Source: Bacteroidota bacterium (GTDB taxonomy: Bacteria; Bacteroidota; Bacteroidia; Cytophagales; Cyclobacteriaceae). Taken from it: a stretch of DNA of 64,000 nt. Below, one piece after another: positions 54,880 through 62,656 of this stretch; position 1 is the first letter of the stretch; each line of letters starts with the position of its first letter. Location of the stretch: positions 626,361-690,360 of the forward strand of contig JAFDYV010000003.1 in the NCBI GenBank assembly GCA_018267275.1, read 5' to 3'. Under the pieces are notes generated by a model. The model did no database searches. It worked only from the letters and a program-made list of their open reading frames with translations, and was not told where the DNA came from. Both the position numbers and the translations under genes were made by a program.

Positions 54880-55335
54880 TTAGTGAGTTTCTCTTCTATA
54901 CGGTATAACGATAACCGGCACAGTAGCGTGCCTTATCAAATACTCTGCATTACTCCCCATAACCCAATGGGATAGACCTGTCTTACCATGTGTTCCAATG
55001 ACCAGGTAAGAAATGTCAAGCTTTGCTGCCTGCTCGATTATTTCCTTTTTTGGATCTCCAACTCTGATCACAATCTCTTTGTCAACGTCCGAATACTTTT
55101 GCGTTCCCTTGGTGAGAAATTCGATTGCGTACTGTTCAACTTCTTCCCAGTTCCAAACTTTAGGCAGCGTGGGAACATAATTGGAATACTGTAATGTATT
55201 GTCCACAACATGGATAATCCAGACAGCTCCATTGAGTTGTCGCGCTAGCTTGATCCCTTGCTCCATCATGAGCAAAGAATTCTCGCTCAAATCACTTGCA
55301 ATCATGATTCTTACATCATACACGAAACTTGTCAT
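54880..55335 (-). CDS. Universal stress protein (UspA family)
   Basis: 151 residues, single Usp domain. Starts VRIMIASDLSENSLLMMEQG and has the nucleotide-binding G-x2-G-x9-G-S pattern in GTHGKTGLSHWVMGSN, then a final strand VPVIVIPYRRE, so it probably binds ATP. First gene of the minus-strand unit leading into the fatty-acid-hydroxylase-like gene; divergent from the TetR gene at 55424 across an 88-bp gap with a palindrome. Confidence 0.92.
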   Translation of the reverse strand: MTSFVYDVRIMIASDLSENSLLMMEQGIKLARQLNGAVWIIHVVDNTLQYSNYVPTLPKVWNWEEVEQYAIEFLTKGTQKYSDVDKEIVIRVGDPKKEIIEQAAKLDISYLVIGTHGKTGLSHWVMGSNAEYLIRHATVPVIVIPYRRETH

Positions 55336-55375
55336 CTAATTTCTTGACGGTGTAAAGTTATTAGAATAATTTTAC

Positions 55376-55395
55376 TTTTAACAGAATTGTTAAAA
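55376..55395. promoter_or_regulatory. Candidate operator between uspA and the divergent TetR gene
   Basis: TTTTAACA-GAAT-TGTTAAAA, a perfect 8-bp inverted repeat with a 4-base spacer, placed 28 bp before the TetR ATG and 40 bp before the uspA start. A natural autoregulatory TetR site that could control both directions. Confidence 0.55.
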
Positions 55396-55423
55396 TACTA
55401 AGTTAAAATCAAAAAACATTGAA

Positions 55424-56065
55424 ATGAACACAGAAACAAGCATTTCCACGGAAGAAGCGATTTTGATGGCGGCAAGAAAGGTGTTTGAGTTAAAAGGATT
55501 TGATGGGGCCAGGATGCAGGAGATATCGGATCGTGCCAGAATCAACCGGGCATTGCTTCATTATTATTTTAGGACAAAGGAGAAAATGTTTGAGCGGATT
55601 TTCGATGAAGCGCTCGAGCGCTTCATGCCCCTTTTATCCACATGGGATCAGGATCTGGAAGAATGTTGGGAATGGAAACTGAAAAGATTTATCATCACGT
55701 TCATTACTTTTCTAAAAACGAATTCAATGCTATTCCTGCTGCGGGAAATTATTCGCAAGCCTGAATTACTGGCATCAAAAACTAAAAAGTATAGAAAGGG
55801 ACTCAACAAATTTGTGCTCTACTTCGATAGATTGAAACAGGAGCGACTGATTCGTTCTGATGTGGATTCCAGGTATATCTATGTAATAATTCATTCACTT
55901 TGCTCCTTCCCGTTGATGAATGGAATTGTTTTTTCTTATAGCCTGCGAATTTCTCCGAAGGAGTATGATGAGCTAATGACAGGATATCCTGAAATAATCA
56001 GCGATTTATTGATCCAATCGCTGAAGTATCAAAAAACTGAAAAATCAATAAATGAAAATGAATGA
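55424..56065 (+). CDS. TetR-family regulator
   Basis: 213 residues. DNA-binding domain KVFELKGFDGARMQEISDRA and NRALLHYYFRTKEKMFERIF; the C-terminal domain is all helical. It begins a plus-strand unit and its stop overlaps the start of the luciferase-like pseudogene, so it may regulate that gene and the HD protein. The palindrome upstream (55376..55395) is the likely binding site. Confidence 0.9.
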   Translation: MNTETSISTEEAILMAARKVFELKGFDGARMQEISDRARINRALLHYYFRTKEKMFERIFDEALERFMPLLSTWDQDLEECWEWKLKRFIITFITFLKTNSMLFLLREIIRKPELLASKTKKYRKGLNKFVLYFDRLKQERLIRSDVDSRYIYVIIHSLCSFPLMNGIVFSYSLRISPKEYDELMTGYPEIISDLLIQSLKYQKTEKSINENE

Positions 56066-56529
56066 ATTGGAACTTGAGGATCGTGAGGACTGTGCGCCAT
56101 TAACCACCGCGACCCGGAGCCCGTCACATTCATCGCAAACTTATGCGTTGGGCTTATACAATAAGTTTTGTAGAGATAAAGCCATCAATAATATCGAAGT
56201 CCGGAGCACAAGGGTTGTTTCTTTCCGAAAAGATTAAACTTATAAATCCACATGCGGTGATAGAAAAGGAATTTTGTCACATTCATCACTACCCCGATGG
56301 TAGCTTACATTTGTTTCTTCCGATGACAGACATTAAGGAAATTGTTTTAAAAGGATGGGGAGAATTCCATCCGTTGGCTTTTTTAAAAGAGATACCGTCA
56401 AACTTTATTATGCTTTACAGCCCGCGTTCGCACTATGAACTGTCATTGATCAAACGTATTATTTTACGATCGTATTCATTTGCAGCCACCGCAGCTAATG
56501 GTCAAAGAAATACTCATGCCAATATTTGA
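56058..56529 (+). pseudogene. Hispidin-luciferase-like protein, second copy, frameshifted
   Basis: The first frame (from ATG 56052 or 56058, overlapping the TetR stop) reads through PLTTATRSPSHSSQTYALG to NNIEV near 56205. The next frame then gives GAQGLFLSEKIK and the diagnostic EKEFCHIHHYPDGSLHLFLP, KGWGEFHPL and SNFIMLYSPRSHYE. In the intact copy at 40075 the corresponding junction is ISVHGAQAM, so two bases appear to be missing. A shorter product from an internal start at 56143 cannot be excluded. Confidence 0.72.
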
Positions 56530-57115
56530 ATTTGATAGTAACCCGCTAATTTTTGAATCCAGATTTTACGTCACAGGGTTGTTCAACAATTACCTCCCTG
56601 CAATCTGCAAATTTCACAATATTCATCATACCCTTAATGTTGTTCAATTTTGCCATGAGCTTGGCGAACATTACCGGTTGACAAAAACTGATATGGAAAA
56701 GCTTCTGCTGGCAGCCTGGTTCCACGACACAGGATATTGTTTGAATATTGACGATCATGAAAATGCAAGTGTAACCATCGTATCCACATTTCTTGATTCG
56801 CAAAACGTGACTCAAAATTACATGCCCTCAGTTGAAAAATTGATTCTCGCCACAAAAAGGTTGGGAGAACCTGTAACGCTTGCGGAACAGATTATACGCG
56901 ATGCTGACACTCAGCATCTTGGGGCAGAAGATTATTTCAAATGGTGTACGCTCCTCAAGGAAGAGTTTGAACTCAAAAATCGCCAGGAATTTTCTGATAA
57001 AGAATGGAACCATATGAATATTGTTTTTTTTAATTCTCATCACTATTTCACAGACTATGCACAAAGAATGTGGGGAAGACAAAAATTAGAAAATCTCAAC
57101 CAACTTAAAGGATAA
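56516..57115 (+). CDS. HD-domain phosphohydrolase-like protein
   Basis: 199 residues from the ATG at 56516, overlapping the end of the luciferase-like pseudogene by 14 bp. The metal site of HD proteins is visible in order: CKFHNIHHTLNVVQFCHEL, AAWFHDTGYCLNID (His-Asp doublet), DHENAS, and IIRDADTQHLGAEDYF. These proteins are usually phosphohydrolases acting on nucleotides. No cyclase or synthetase domain is attached or adjacent, so the substrate is unknown. Confidence 0.85.
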   Translation: MPIFEFDSNPLIFESRFYVTGLFNNYLPAICKFHNIHHTLNVVQFCHELGEHYRLTKTDMEKLLLAAWFHDTGYCLNIDDHENASVTIVSTFLDSQNVTQNYMPSVEKLILATKRLGEPVTLAEQIIRDADTQHLGAEDYFKWCTLLKEEFELKNRQEFSDKEWNHMNIVFFNSHHYFTDYAQRMWGRQKLENLNQLKG

Positions 57116-57172
57116 AATAATTACATAAATTAATGTTCAAAAAATTCTGGAAGAAAACCTAAATATCAAACC

Positions 57173-57469
57173 ATGACAAACATTGTAAAAGGGTTAATTG
57201 CCGGAACAGTTTTTGGCGTAGTCTCCATTATTCCAATGGTTTCAATGACTTTTGAGAATAAGGCATTGGCCATGACAGCGTCCTTTATCAGCCGGTTCGC
57301 CATAGGATTTATAACTTTTAATATGGAACTTCCAATGCCAGGCTGGATAAAAGGTGGTCTAATCGGGCTAGTCCTTAGTTTGCCTGATGCCTTGGTGACT
57401 AAACAGTATACACCAATTTTGGGGCTTGGAATGATCGGGGGCGTTATTTGTGGCTTTTTTAGTAAGTAG
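57173..57469 (+). CDS. Small hypothetical membrane protein
   Basis: 98 residues with three hydrophobic helices (LIAGTVFGVVSIIPMVSM, MTASFISRFAIGFITFN, ILGLGMIGGVICGFF) and glycines in register. 57 bp after the HD gene on the same strand. No family recognised; the glycine-rich membrane pattern and good start context argue it is real. Confidence 0.7.
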   Translation: MTNIVKGLIAGTVFGVVSIIPMVSMTFENKALAMTASFISRFAIGFITFNMELPMPGWIKGGLIGLVLSLPDALVTKQYTPILGLGMIGGVICGFFSK

Positions 57470-57804
57470 GTTATGTTTCAATCTCACTCCGACAGCAATA
57501 AAGCAAGATTCTATATTTTAGCAACTGCTCATTTTCTGGGGAATATACCTGATATTTTGCTGGTTGAATCGCCCATTTGATGTCGCGAGCATTCCTTAGC
57601 TAACAAACGCTGTAACAATTTCAGACAATTGACTAAAAAGCCTATTAACTCCCTACAAACTATTTTCAACTTTTGTTCAACCCATTTACAACAGTTTTCT
57701 GTCGTCCGACAGTGTCATGCAGAATTGAACATATTCCTTCAAATTCCTTCATAATACTTCACAATCGTTCATAAACATTTAAGCGCTTCGAGACACCATA
57801 TATT
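57470..57804. other. Gene-free stretch with a palindrome and degenerate direct repeats
   Basis: About 335 bp without a credible gene. It holds CTGTCG-TC-CGACAG (57699..57712) and, at 57725-57780, a string of degenerate TTCA-spaced repeats (CCTTCAAATTCCTTCATAAT, then ACTTCACAATCGTTCATAAA). The latter resemble the TTCA-rich repeats before the candidate oriT at 30288-30325. It may be the scar of an element end next to the second module. Confidence 0.4.
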
Positions 57805-58011
57805 TTGCTTCATGACTCAAAACTAAGGCGTAGAGCAAATTTTGCGTCTATTTGGATTTGCCTAAATTTTCAATTTCAAAGGTGGGGAAAACGGCCAGTC
57901 TGGAACAAGCTGAATACAGAAAAGAAGGACAGGGCAAAGGGATGGCAGTTACTTGGTTATGCGTTAGCAATAAGATTGCTTGTAGCGGTAACGGTTTATT
58001 TTTTACACTGA
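57805..58011 (+). pseudogene. Fragment of a DUF2892-like membrane protein, module B
   Basis: One frame gives KVGKTASLEQAEYRK (from about 57879) and the neighbouring frame continues KDRAKGWQLLGYALAIRLL to VTVYFLH. Together they match the C-terminal third of the module A protein (GEVGKTDTIDQKEFRAKDRA, then WQLLAYAFGIGLI). The N-terminal two thirds are missing and at least one frameshift is present. It is a clear relic of the same gene type, lying as in module A next to the SnoaL gene. Confidence 0.8.
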
Positions 58012-58210
58012 TGATAAAGGAAAAGATTCAAGCACATAATGGTTTATTGTTTGGCGGGCAGAGCAAAAAATGGAGCATTATAATTAATTTGTTTAACCGC
58101 TTTATGTTTAAACATATAATATATATCTTGTGTCAGATTAGAAAGGTTGGGTTCGCCCGTCCTTTATAATAACCATTTAAAAATTTTATGCACTTAAACA
58201 AACCAAAGTT

Positions 58211-58564
58211 ATGAATCTCAAAGAAAAAGTCGAAGACATGAATAACATGATCCTAAGCGGACAAACGATGGAGGCTTTTGAAAAGTATTATCACAAAGAA
58301 GTGTCAATGCAAGAGAACAATGCACCACCCACTGTCGGGAAAGATGCGAATAGAGAGAGGGAAATCAAATCGATGGGAATGATTGAGGAGTTACACGGAG
58401 CAGAAGTCAAAGGTGTGGCAGTTGGTGATGACCTATCCATGGTAGAATGGGAAATGGATGTTACTTACAAGGGTGCCCCTAGGGCAAAAATGGCTCAGGT
58501 AGCCGTGCAACGATGGGCTGACGGACAAATTATTAATGAGCGGTTTTATTATTCATCTATGTAA
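58211..58564 (+). CDS. SnoaL/NTF2-like protein, module B (intact)
   Basis: 117 residues. Cone-shaped SnoaL-like fold: an N-terminal helical part (MNLKEKVEDMNNMILSGQTM, then EAFEKYYHKEVSMQEN) and a beta sheet with DDLSMVEWEMDVTYKGAPRA and VAVQRWADGQIINERFYYSS. These domains act as isomerases, hydrolases or binding proteins; substrate unknown. It is the undamaged counterpart of the pseudogene at 43162..43515, about 70 percent identical by eye. Confidence 0.88.
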   Translation: MNLKEKVEDMNNMILSGQTMEAFEKYYHKEVSMQENNAPPTVGKDANREREIKSMGMIEELHGAEVKGVAVGDDLSMVEWEMDVTYKGAPRAKMAQVAVQRWADGQIINERFYYSSM

Positions 58565-58580
58565 AATAAATGTTTTGTGC

Positions 58581-59036
58581 ATGCGAATTGGTGATAAGGC
58601 TCCTGATTTTGAACTTACAAATCAACTTGGTTCAAAAATTAGATTGAGTGACTTAATAATGAGCAGGAACGTTGTTCTGTTCTTTTATCCTAAAGATGAC
58701 AGCCCGGGCTGTACTCGGGAGGCCTGTGCTTTCCGAGATAGTTACGAAGTTTTTAAAGAAGTCGGAGCGGAGGTAGTAGGGATAAGCTCTGATAGTGAAG
58801 ATTCACACCAACATTTTGCAGATAAGCATAATCTGCCTTATACGCTGTTGAGTGATAAGGGCGGTACTGTGAGAAAACTCTATGGTGTACCTAAAACATT
58901 GGGGATTTTACCAGGTAGAGTTACTTACATAATTGACAAGCAAGGAGTAGTTTGTCATATTTTCAACTCACAATTGAATTTTGAAGGGCATATTGAGGAG
59001 GCGCTAAGTATTTTAAAATCAATGGACAATAACTAA
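58581..59036 (+). CDS. bcp: Thioredoxin-dependent peroxiredoxin (Bcp/PrxQ type)
   Basis: 151 residues from the ATG at 58581; an upstream in-frame ATG at 58536 lies inside the SnoaL gene. MRIGDKAPDFELTNQLGSK, FFYPKDDSPGCTREACAFRD and YTLLSDKGGTVRKLYGVPK are PrxQ landmarks. Peroxidatic Cys is in SPGC and the probable resolving Cys is five residues on (CTREAC), the alpha2-helix type. It reduces hydroperoxides. No equivalent in module A. Confidence 0.94.
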   Translation: MRIGDKAPDFELTNQLGSKIRLSDLIMSRNVVLFFYPKDDSPGCTREACAFRDSYEVFKEVGAEVVGISSDSEDSHQHFADKHNLPYTLLSDKGGTVRKLYGVPKTLGILPGRVTYIIDKQGVVCHIFNSQLNFEGHIEEALSILKSMDNN

Positions 59037-59053
59037 AAATCAAGGATAAAACT

Positions 59054-59422
59054 ATGGAAACAAAAGAAATGAGTAAAGGAAGAAAAATCACCGGATGGGT
59101 GATCGCTGGATTAGTCACTGCAATGTTGCTGTTTAGTGCCATGGGCAAGTTTACTACGCCAGAAATGGTAGAAAACTTTGCTAAGTGGGGATTGGGAGAC
59201 TGGATAACAATCGTGGCAATTGGAGAGATTATCTCCGCACTGCTTTTCCTTTTTCCAAAGACCAATGTTTTTGGTTCATTCTTACTTAGCGCTCATATGG
59301 GGGGAGCTATTGTCGTGCACATGAGTCATTACGAATCATTTATGGTGCAATCTATACTACTCATTTTGGTATGGGCCGTAGCATTTGTTCGCAATCCCGA
59401 ACTGCTGGCCAAATTCAAATAG
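59054..59422 (+). CDS. DoxX-family membrane protein, module B
   Basis: 122 residues, four membrane helices: ITGWVIAGLVTAMLLFSAMG, FAKWGLGDWITIVAIGEII, FGSFLLSAHMGGAIVVHMSH, ending FVRNPELLAKFK. Paralogue of 42212..42589, sharing the FAKWGL and HXGGAI blocks. 17 bp after the peroxiredoxin gene and 6 bp before the NAD(P)-binding gene, so a tight operon; a role in redox or thiol stress fits the neighbours. Confidence 0.88.
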   Translation: METKEMSKGRKITGWVIAGLVTAMLLFSAMGKFTTPEMVENFAKWGLGDWITIVAIGEIISALLFLFPKTNVFGSFLLSAHMGGAIVVHMSHYESFMVQSILLILVWAVAFVRNPELLAKFK

Positions 59423-59428
59423 TTAGCG

Positions 59429-60088
59429 ATGAGGAGAATCTGCATTTTTGGAGCCACAGGCCGGACTGGCAAACATCTTGTCAATGTGGTGGCAGAACGA
59501 GGCATGACCCCTGTTTGCTTGGTCAGAAAAGAGTCAAAAGAGAAGCCGGTGCATAAGTCAGCAGTTCTCGTGGAGGGCTCTCCATTGGTATATGATGACG
59601 TGAAGCGCGCCTTGACCGATTGTGATGCGGTGCTAGTCGCACTGAATGTGGCCCGGAAGAGTGATTGGCCATGGGCTAAACTCGTATCTCCCCCGGATTT
59701 GCTTGAGGTAAGCATGACTAACATCGTGAAGGCTATGGGTGAGACAGGAGCTAAGCGGATCATCACGGTTTCTGCGTGGGGAGTGGGCGATAGCTACGCT
59801 GAAGCCAATGGAATATTCCGATTCCTTATCAACAAAACCAATGTTGGGACGGCCTATGCGGGGCATGAGCAACAGGAGAAAGTGTTGAAAGAAAGCAACC
59901 TCGATTGGACAGCCGTGCGCCCTGTCGGGCTGACCAATAACACTAAGCATTGCCCGACAAGAGTTAGTCAAAATGGATCTACTAAGCTAAAAATGTCAAT
60001 TAGTAGAATGGATGTGGCTATATTTATGTTGGATATACTTGATAATGTAAAATATTACAAGACAACGCCTAGCATTTCCAACGATTGA
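59429..60088 (+). CDS. NAD(P)-binding NmrA/SDR-like protein, module B
   Basis: 219 residues. Rossmann motif ICIFGATGRTGKHLV, then VALNVARKSDWPWAKLVSPP, IITVSAWGVGDSYAEANGIF, TNVGTAYAGHEQQEKVLKES, LDWTAVRPVGLTN and the end FMLDILDNVKYYKTTPSIS. Same blocks, in the same order, as the module A protein (about half of positions identical by eye). Follows DoxX by 6 bp. Confidence 0.88.
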   Translation: MRRICIFGATGRTGKHLVNVVAERGMTPVCLVRKESKEKPVHKSAVLVEGSPLVYDDVKRALTDCDAVLVALNVARKSDWPWAKLVSPPDLLEVSMTNIVKAMGETGAKRIITVSAWGVGDSYAEANGIFRFLINKTNVGTAYAGHEQQEKVLKESNLDWTAVRPVGLTNNTKHCPTRVSQNGSTKLKMSISRMDVAIFMLDILDNVKYYKTTPSISND

Positions 60089-60091
60089 TAA

Positions 60092-60541
60092 ATGGGCATT
60101 GAAAATGAAATAAAAAGCAAATTCAGAAATGAATACCACAAGGCTGTGGTAAACCTGTATTACACCAACAATGTAATTGGTGAGCAGTTCTTTAAAATGC
60201 TAAAGGCGTATGGGTTGGCAGTTCCTCAATTCAATGTGCTTAGAATACTAAGAGGGCAACATCCCAATGCAGCTTCAATAGGGTTGATTAAGGAGCGAAT
60301 GCTGGATAGGAATTCGGATGTAAGCCGCATTGTAGATCGATTGTTTAAAAAGAAACTTGTTGAACGAAAAGAAGGTAAATCTGACCGAAGGCAGAAAAAT
60401 GTGTTGATTACAAAAATGGGTCTAGAACTACTTGAGAAAATGGCAGTTTGTGAAAAACAGGAAGATGCTATTCTATCCAACCTGAATAAAAAAGAAGTAA
60501 AACTATTGAACGAATTGCTGGATAAGATTAGGGATAAATGA
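60092..60541 (+). CDS. MarR-family regulator
   Basis: 149 residues. Winged helix: GLAVPQFNVLRILRGQHPNA, IGLIKERMLDRNSDVSRIVD, then the wing LVERKEGKSDRRQKNVLITK. It starts 3 bp after the NAD(P)-binding gene and its stop overlaps the truncated ygiD start (ATGA). Probably the oxidant- or phenol-responsive regulator of module B, in place of the ArsR protein of module A. Confidence 0.9.
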   Translation: MGIENEIKSKFRNEYHKAVVNLYYTNNVIGEQFFKMLKAYGLAVPQFNVLRILRGQHPNAASIGLIKERMLDRNSDVSRIVDRLFKKKLVERKEGKSDRRQKNVLITKMGLELLEKMAVCEKQEDAILSNLNKKEVKLLNELLDKIRDK

Positions 60542-60663
60542 ACCGTCCATCTTTTATAAAGCTATTAGGTATGGTAACACTTGGTGCAGGAACATTTGGT
60601 TTGTCAGGTTTAGCTAAAGCACTTAATGAAACAGAGCAGTCATTCCAACATTCATTAATCTGA
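60538..60663 (+). pseudogene. Truncated 5' end of a ygiD-like gene, module B
   Basis: 41 codons: MNRPSFIKLLGMVTLGAGTF then GLSGLAKALNETEQ and a stop. The first 28 residues parallel the exported N-terminus of the module A dioxygenase (MNRSDFIKIMGAATIGFGTS). The catalytic domain is gone. The ATG overlaps the MarR stop, so the original gene was coupled to it. It marks the breakpoint of module B. Confidence 0.8.
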
Positions 60664-61382
60664 TTGAAGGAGAAGAATTTGGAAGAGAAAGGAAACATGA
60701 AACGCCTGTGATATAGGCATGTTGTTCTCATGAGCACTGGCACTCAAACTCAGTCCCTCAGCCAATCCCTCGATTCTCATCCAGGGATTGAATGGCAGGT
60801 ATTCGCAGATTTGAAAGAAGGATTTTAATTGCATGCCAGATTTTCCGATGGATTAGGACTGTTTCCAAACGACAATCCTTGATCTTAAATAGGATGAGGT
60901 AATAAAAATATCTTCATCACCGCTCTATGATGGTGGAGCGATTTGCCAGTATGGTGAACCTTATCAGTAGTCCCCAGTAGAAGAACCCGACTGGCGTTTC
61001 TGGATCAATAGAGCATCTGTCAAAGGTCTTGAATTGAACGGATTCTATGGGAACGGTTTTTGGTAAAGTCGGAATGATGTTATTTCCCTCGAGTAATACA
61101 AACGAACCACATATCGGGCTGATATACAAATCACCGCCATTCCGAAATTGGAACGCTACCCAGCGAGTTCACATAACTGTTTAGTAGCGATCAAATCCGG
61201 GCCTGAATATTTCTAAGGACGTAATTACCGGTGGGCAGTTCGTTATTGACACTAATACGCTCAACAATGAGGATCGTTCGAGTGCAGCTATCTGTGGCAG
61301 GTTTTGTAAGCATCCCCGTTTATACAATTCAAAAGTAGAATTCATTTTCATTATTGCAATAGTTATCAATGTTGAAATGTGG
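60664..61382. other. Decayed region without intact genes
   Basis: About 720 bp between the ygiD fragment and the IS3 remnant. Several short stretches read like degraded protein in different frames, e.g. SPVEEPDWRFWINRASVKG (about 60972-61030) and VITGGQFVIDTNTLNNED (about 61220-61275), the latter reminiscent of YceI-family strands. No continuous frame survives, and no RNA gene or strong hairpin was seen. Confidence 0.45.
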
Positions 61383-61553
61383 TCAACTTGAATGGATTTT
61401 TGGGTTGGGGAGTTGTCCATATTTCAACATGGCCGGGGTTTTTCCGTTAAGACTTTCATGGAGCCTGTAGTTATTATAATCCTCCAGCCACTTTTCAGTT
61501 TCCATTCGCAGTTCATCGATATTATCAAACAAATAAGCATCTAAAACGCACAT
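61383..61553 (-). pseudogene. C-terminal remnant of an IS3-family transposase (integrase core)
   Basis: On the minus strand the frame reads LDAYLFDNIDELRMETEKWL, then EDYNNYRLHESLNGKTPAML and stops after HSS. The ETEKWLEDYNNYRPHESLNGKTP-type ending is characteristic of IS3-family OrfB proteins. The catalytic DDE residues up to the last helix are missing, and no terminal repeats were found. A scar of an older IS insertion beside the recombinase locus. Confidence 0.8.
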
Positions 61554-61568
61554 AGCAACTTAATTTAC

Positions 61569-62252
61569 TTAAAGAGCTTTATTAACAGATTTCAAGATAT
61601 CACGATCTGAATAAAACTTATCAACAAACTCTTCAAAATTAGTTATCACGTCAGGAAGATTCAATTCCATAACGGACAAACTCAATAGCGGCCATTTTTT
61701 AAACCGCATCATAAACCCGAACAACGGAAGATACGGGGGGGCATAATGGAAAGAGTTTTCGATAAGTTCATCATGCAGGGCCGGTTTTAAGGCCGTCTTT
61801 AAATCCCGTACAACATCGTAAAGGATTTTAATTCTGCTTCCTTCGCTTAACGTTTCGGCAAGAACGGGCATCCCCTTGTCGTGGAAGAATGTTAATAGGT
61901 ATTCGCGGAAGCCGTCTTCGGTCACGTCACAGAGGTCGCGACAATAATAGAGGTATTGTTCTCTGAATCGTTTGAGGGAGAAGTCATCTACCGTTTTATC
62001 GATCACAAAGTCAATCAGTTCATTTTCCTTGGCAATGACCTGTTCAAGTGTTGGACCTCCTTTTTTTCCGGCAGCCAATAGGTGATATTTAGGCTTGGAG
62101 AATAACTCAAAATAATAACTTTTGTAGAAGGTTGTCTTCCGGTCAAAGGTCACTTGTATGTATAGGGGGTGCGTCAGTTTGCCATGAAAAGAAACTTCCT
62201 TGAGCCGCTCGTTGAAGTACGTTTTGTAGGTCACCTTATAAGTTCTGCTCAT
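61569..62252 (-). CDS. Hypothetical protein next to the serine recombinase
   Basis: 227 residues, no signal peptide or membrane helix. It starts MSRTYKVTYKTYFNERLKEV and has SFHGKLTHPLYIQVTFDRKT, then a mostly helical remainder (LKRFREQYLYYCRDLCDVT, SRIKILYDVVRDLKTALKP). The N-terminal beta-rich part recalls the arm-binding end of integrase-like proteins but no catalytic motif is visible. Divergent from a small gene and the recombinase, so probably cargo or an accessory factor of that element. Family not recognised. Confidence 0.65.
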   Translation of the reverse strand: MSRTYKVTYKTYFNERLKEVSFHGKLTHPLYIQVTFDRKTTFYKSYYFELFSKPKYHLLAAGKKGGPTLEQVIAKENELIDFVIDKTVDDFSLKRFREQYLYYCRDLCDVTEDGFREYLLTFFHDKGMPVLAETLSEGSRIKILYDVVRDLKTALKPALHDELIENSFHYAPPYLPLFGFMMRFKKWPLLSLSVMELNLPDVITNFEEFVDKFYSDRDILKSVNKAL

Positions 62253-62472
62253 TTAGCTCTCTTTGGTTTTGCTCCGTCCTTGAAGGAATTCAATTGGTAT
62301 CAAATCAAAGCATTCCGTTCATACTAAATGGATGTGAATGCCCATCATTGCACTAAATTATACAAAGTTTAGACATATATTATGTTATCAAAACAAATAT
62401 TTTTATATTAGCGTTTAATAAGGTACCCCTTGCCGCGCTTACCGGTGACGGGATAGAACCAGGAGGTACCAG

Positions 62473-62622
62473 ATGGAGAAATTGAGTCCGGAAAAAGTAA
62501 TGGCCATGCTCAAGGAAAAAGGTGTTGAAGTGTCGGTTGAGCAGGCAGCTTCGATTCTCAAATTTCTCCGAAAACTTGCAAATATTGTGGTTGCTCAATA
62601 TCTAAAAGGTGGAAAACAATAA
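62473..62622 (+). CDS. Small 49-residue protein upstream of the serine recombinase
   Basis: Starts at 62473 with a strong AGGAGG ribosome-binding site at 62461. Sequence MEKLSPEKVMAMLKEKGVEV, then VEQAASILKFLRKLANIVVA, ending KGGKQ: helical, with a hydrophobic face. It lies 34 bp before the recombinase on the same strand. Possibly a regulator or recombination directionality factor, by position only. Confidence 0.7.
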   Translation: MEKLSPEKVMAMLKEKGVEVSVEQAASILKFLRKLANIVVAQYLKGGKQ

Positions 62623-62656
62623 GCATAAATCAAACTGGCAACTTAATTCGTCTCCT

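Noticed and set aside
56516..57115. HD protein as effector of a cyclic-nucleotide defence system
   Set aside because: No cyclase, nucleotidyltransferase or effector gene is adjacent; the neighbours are redox and membrane genes.
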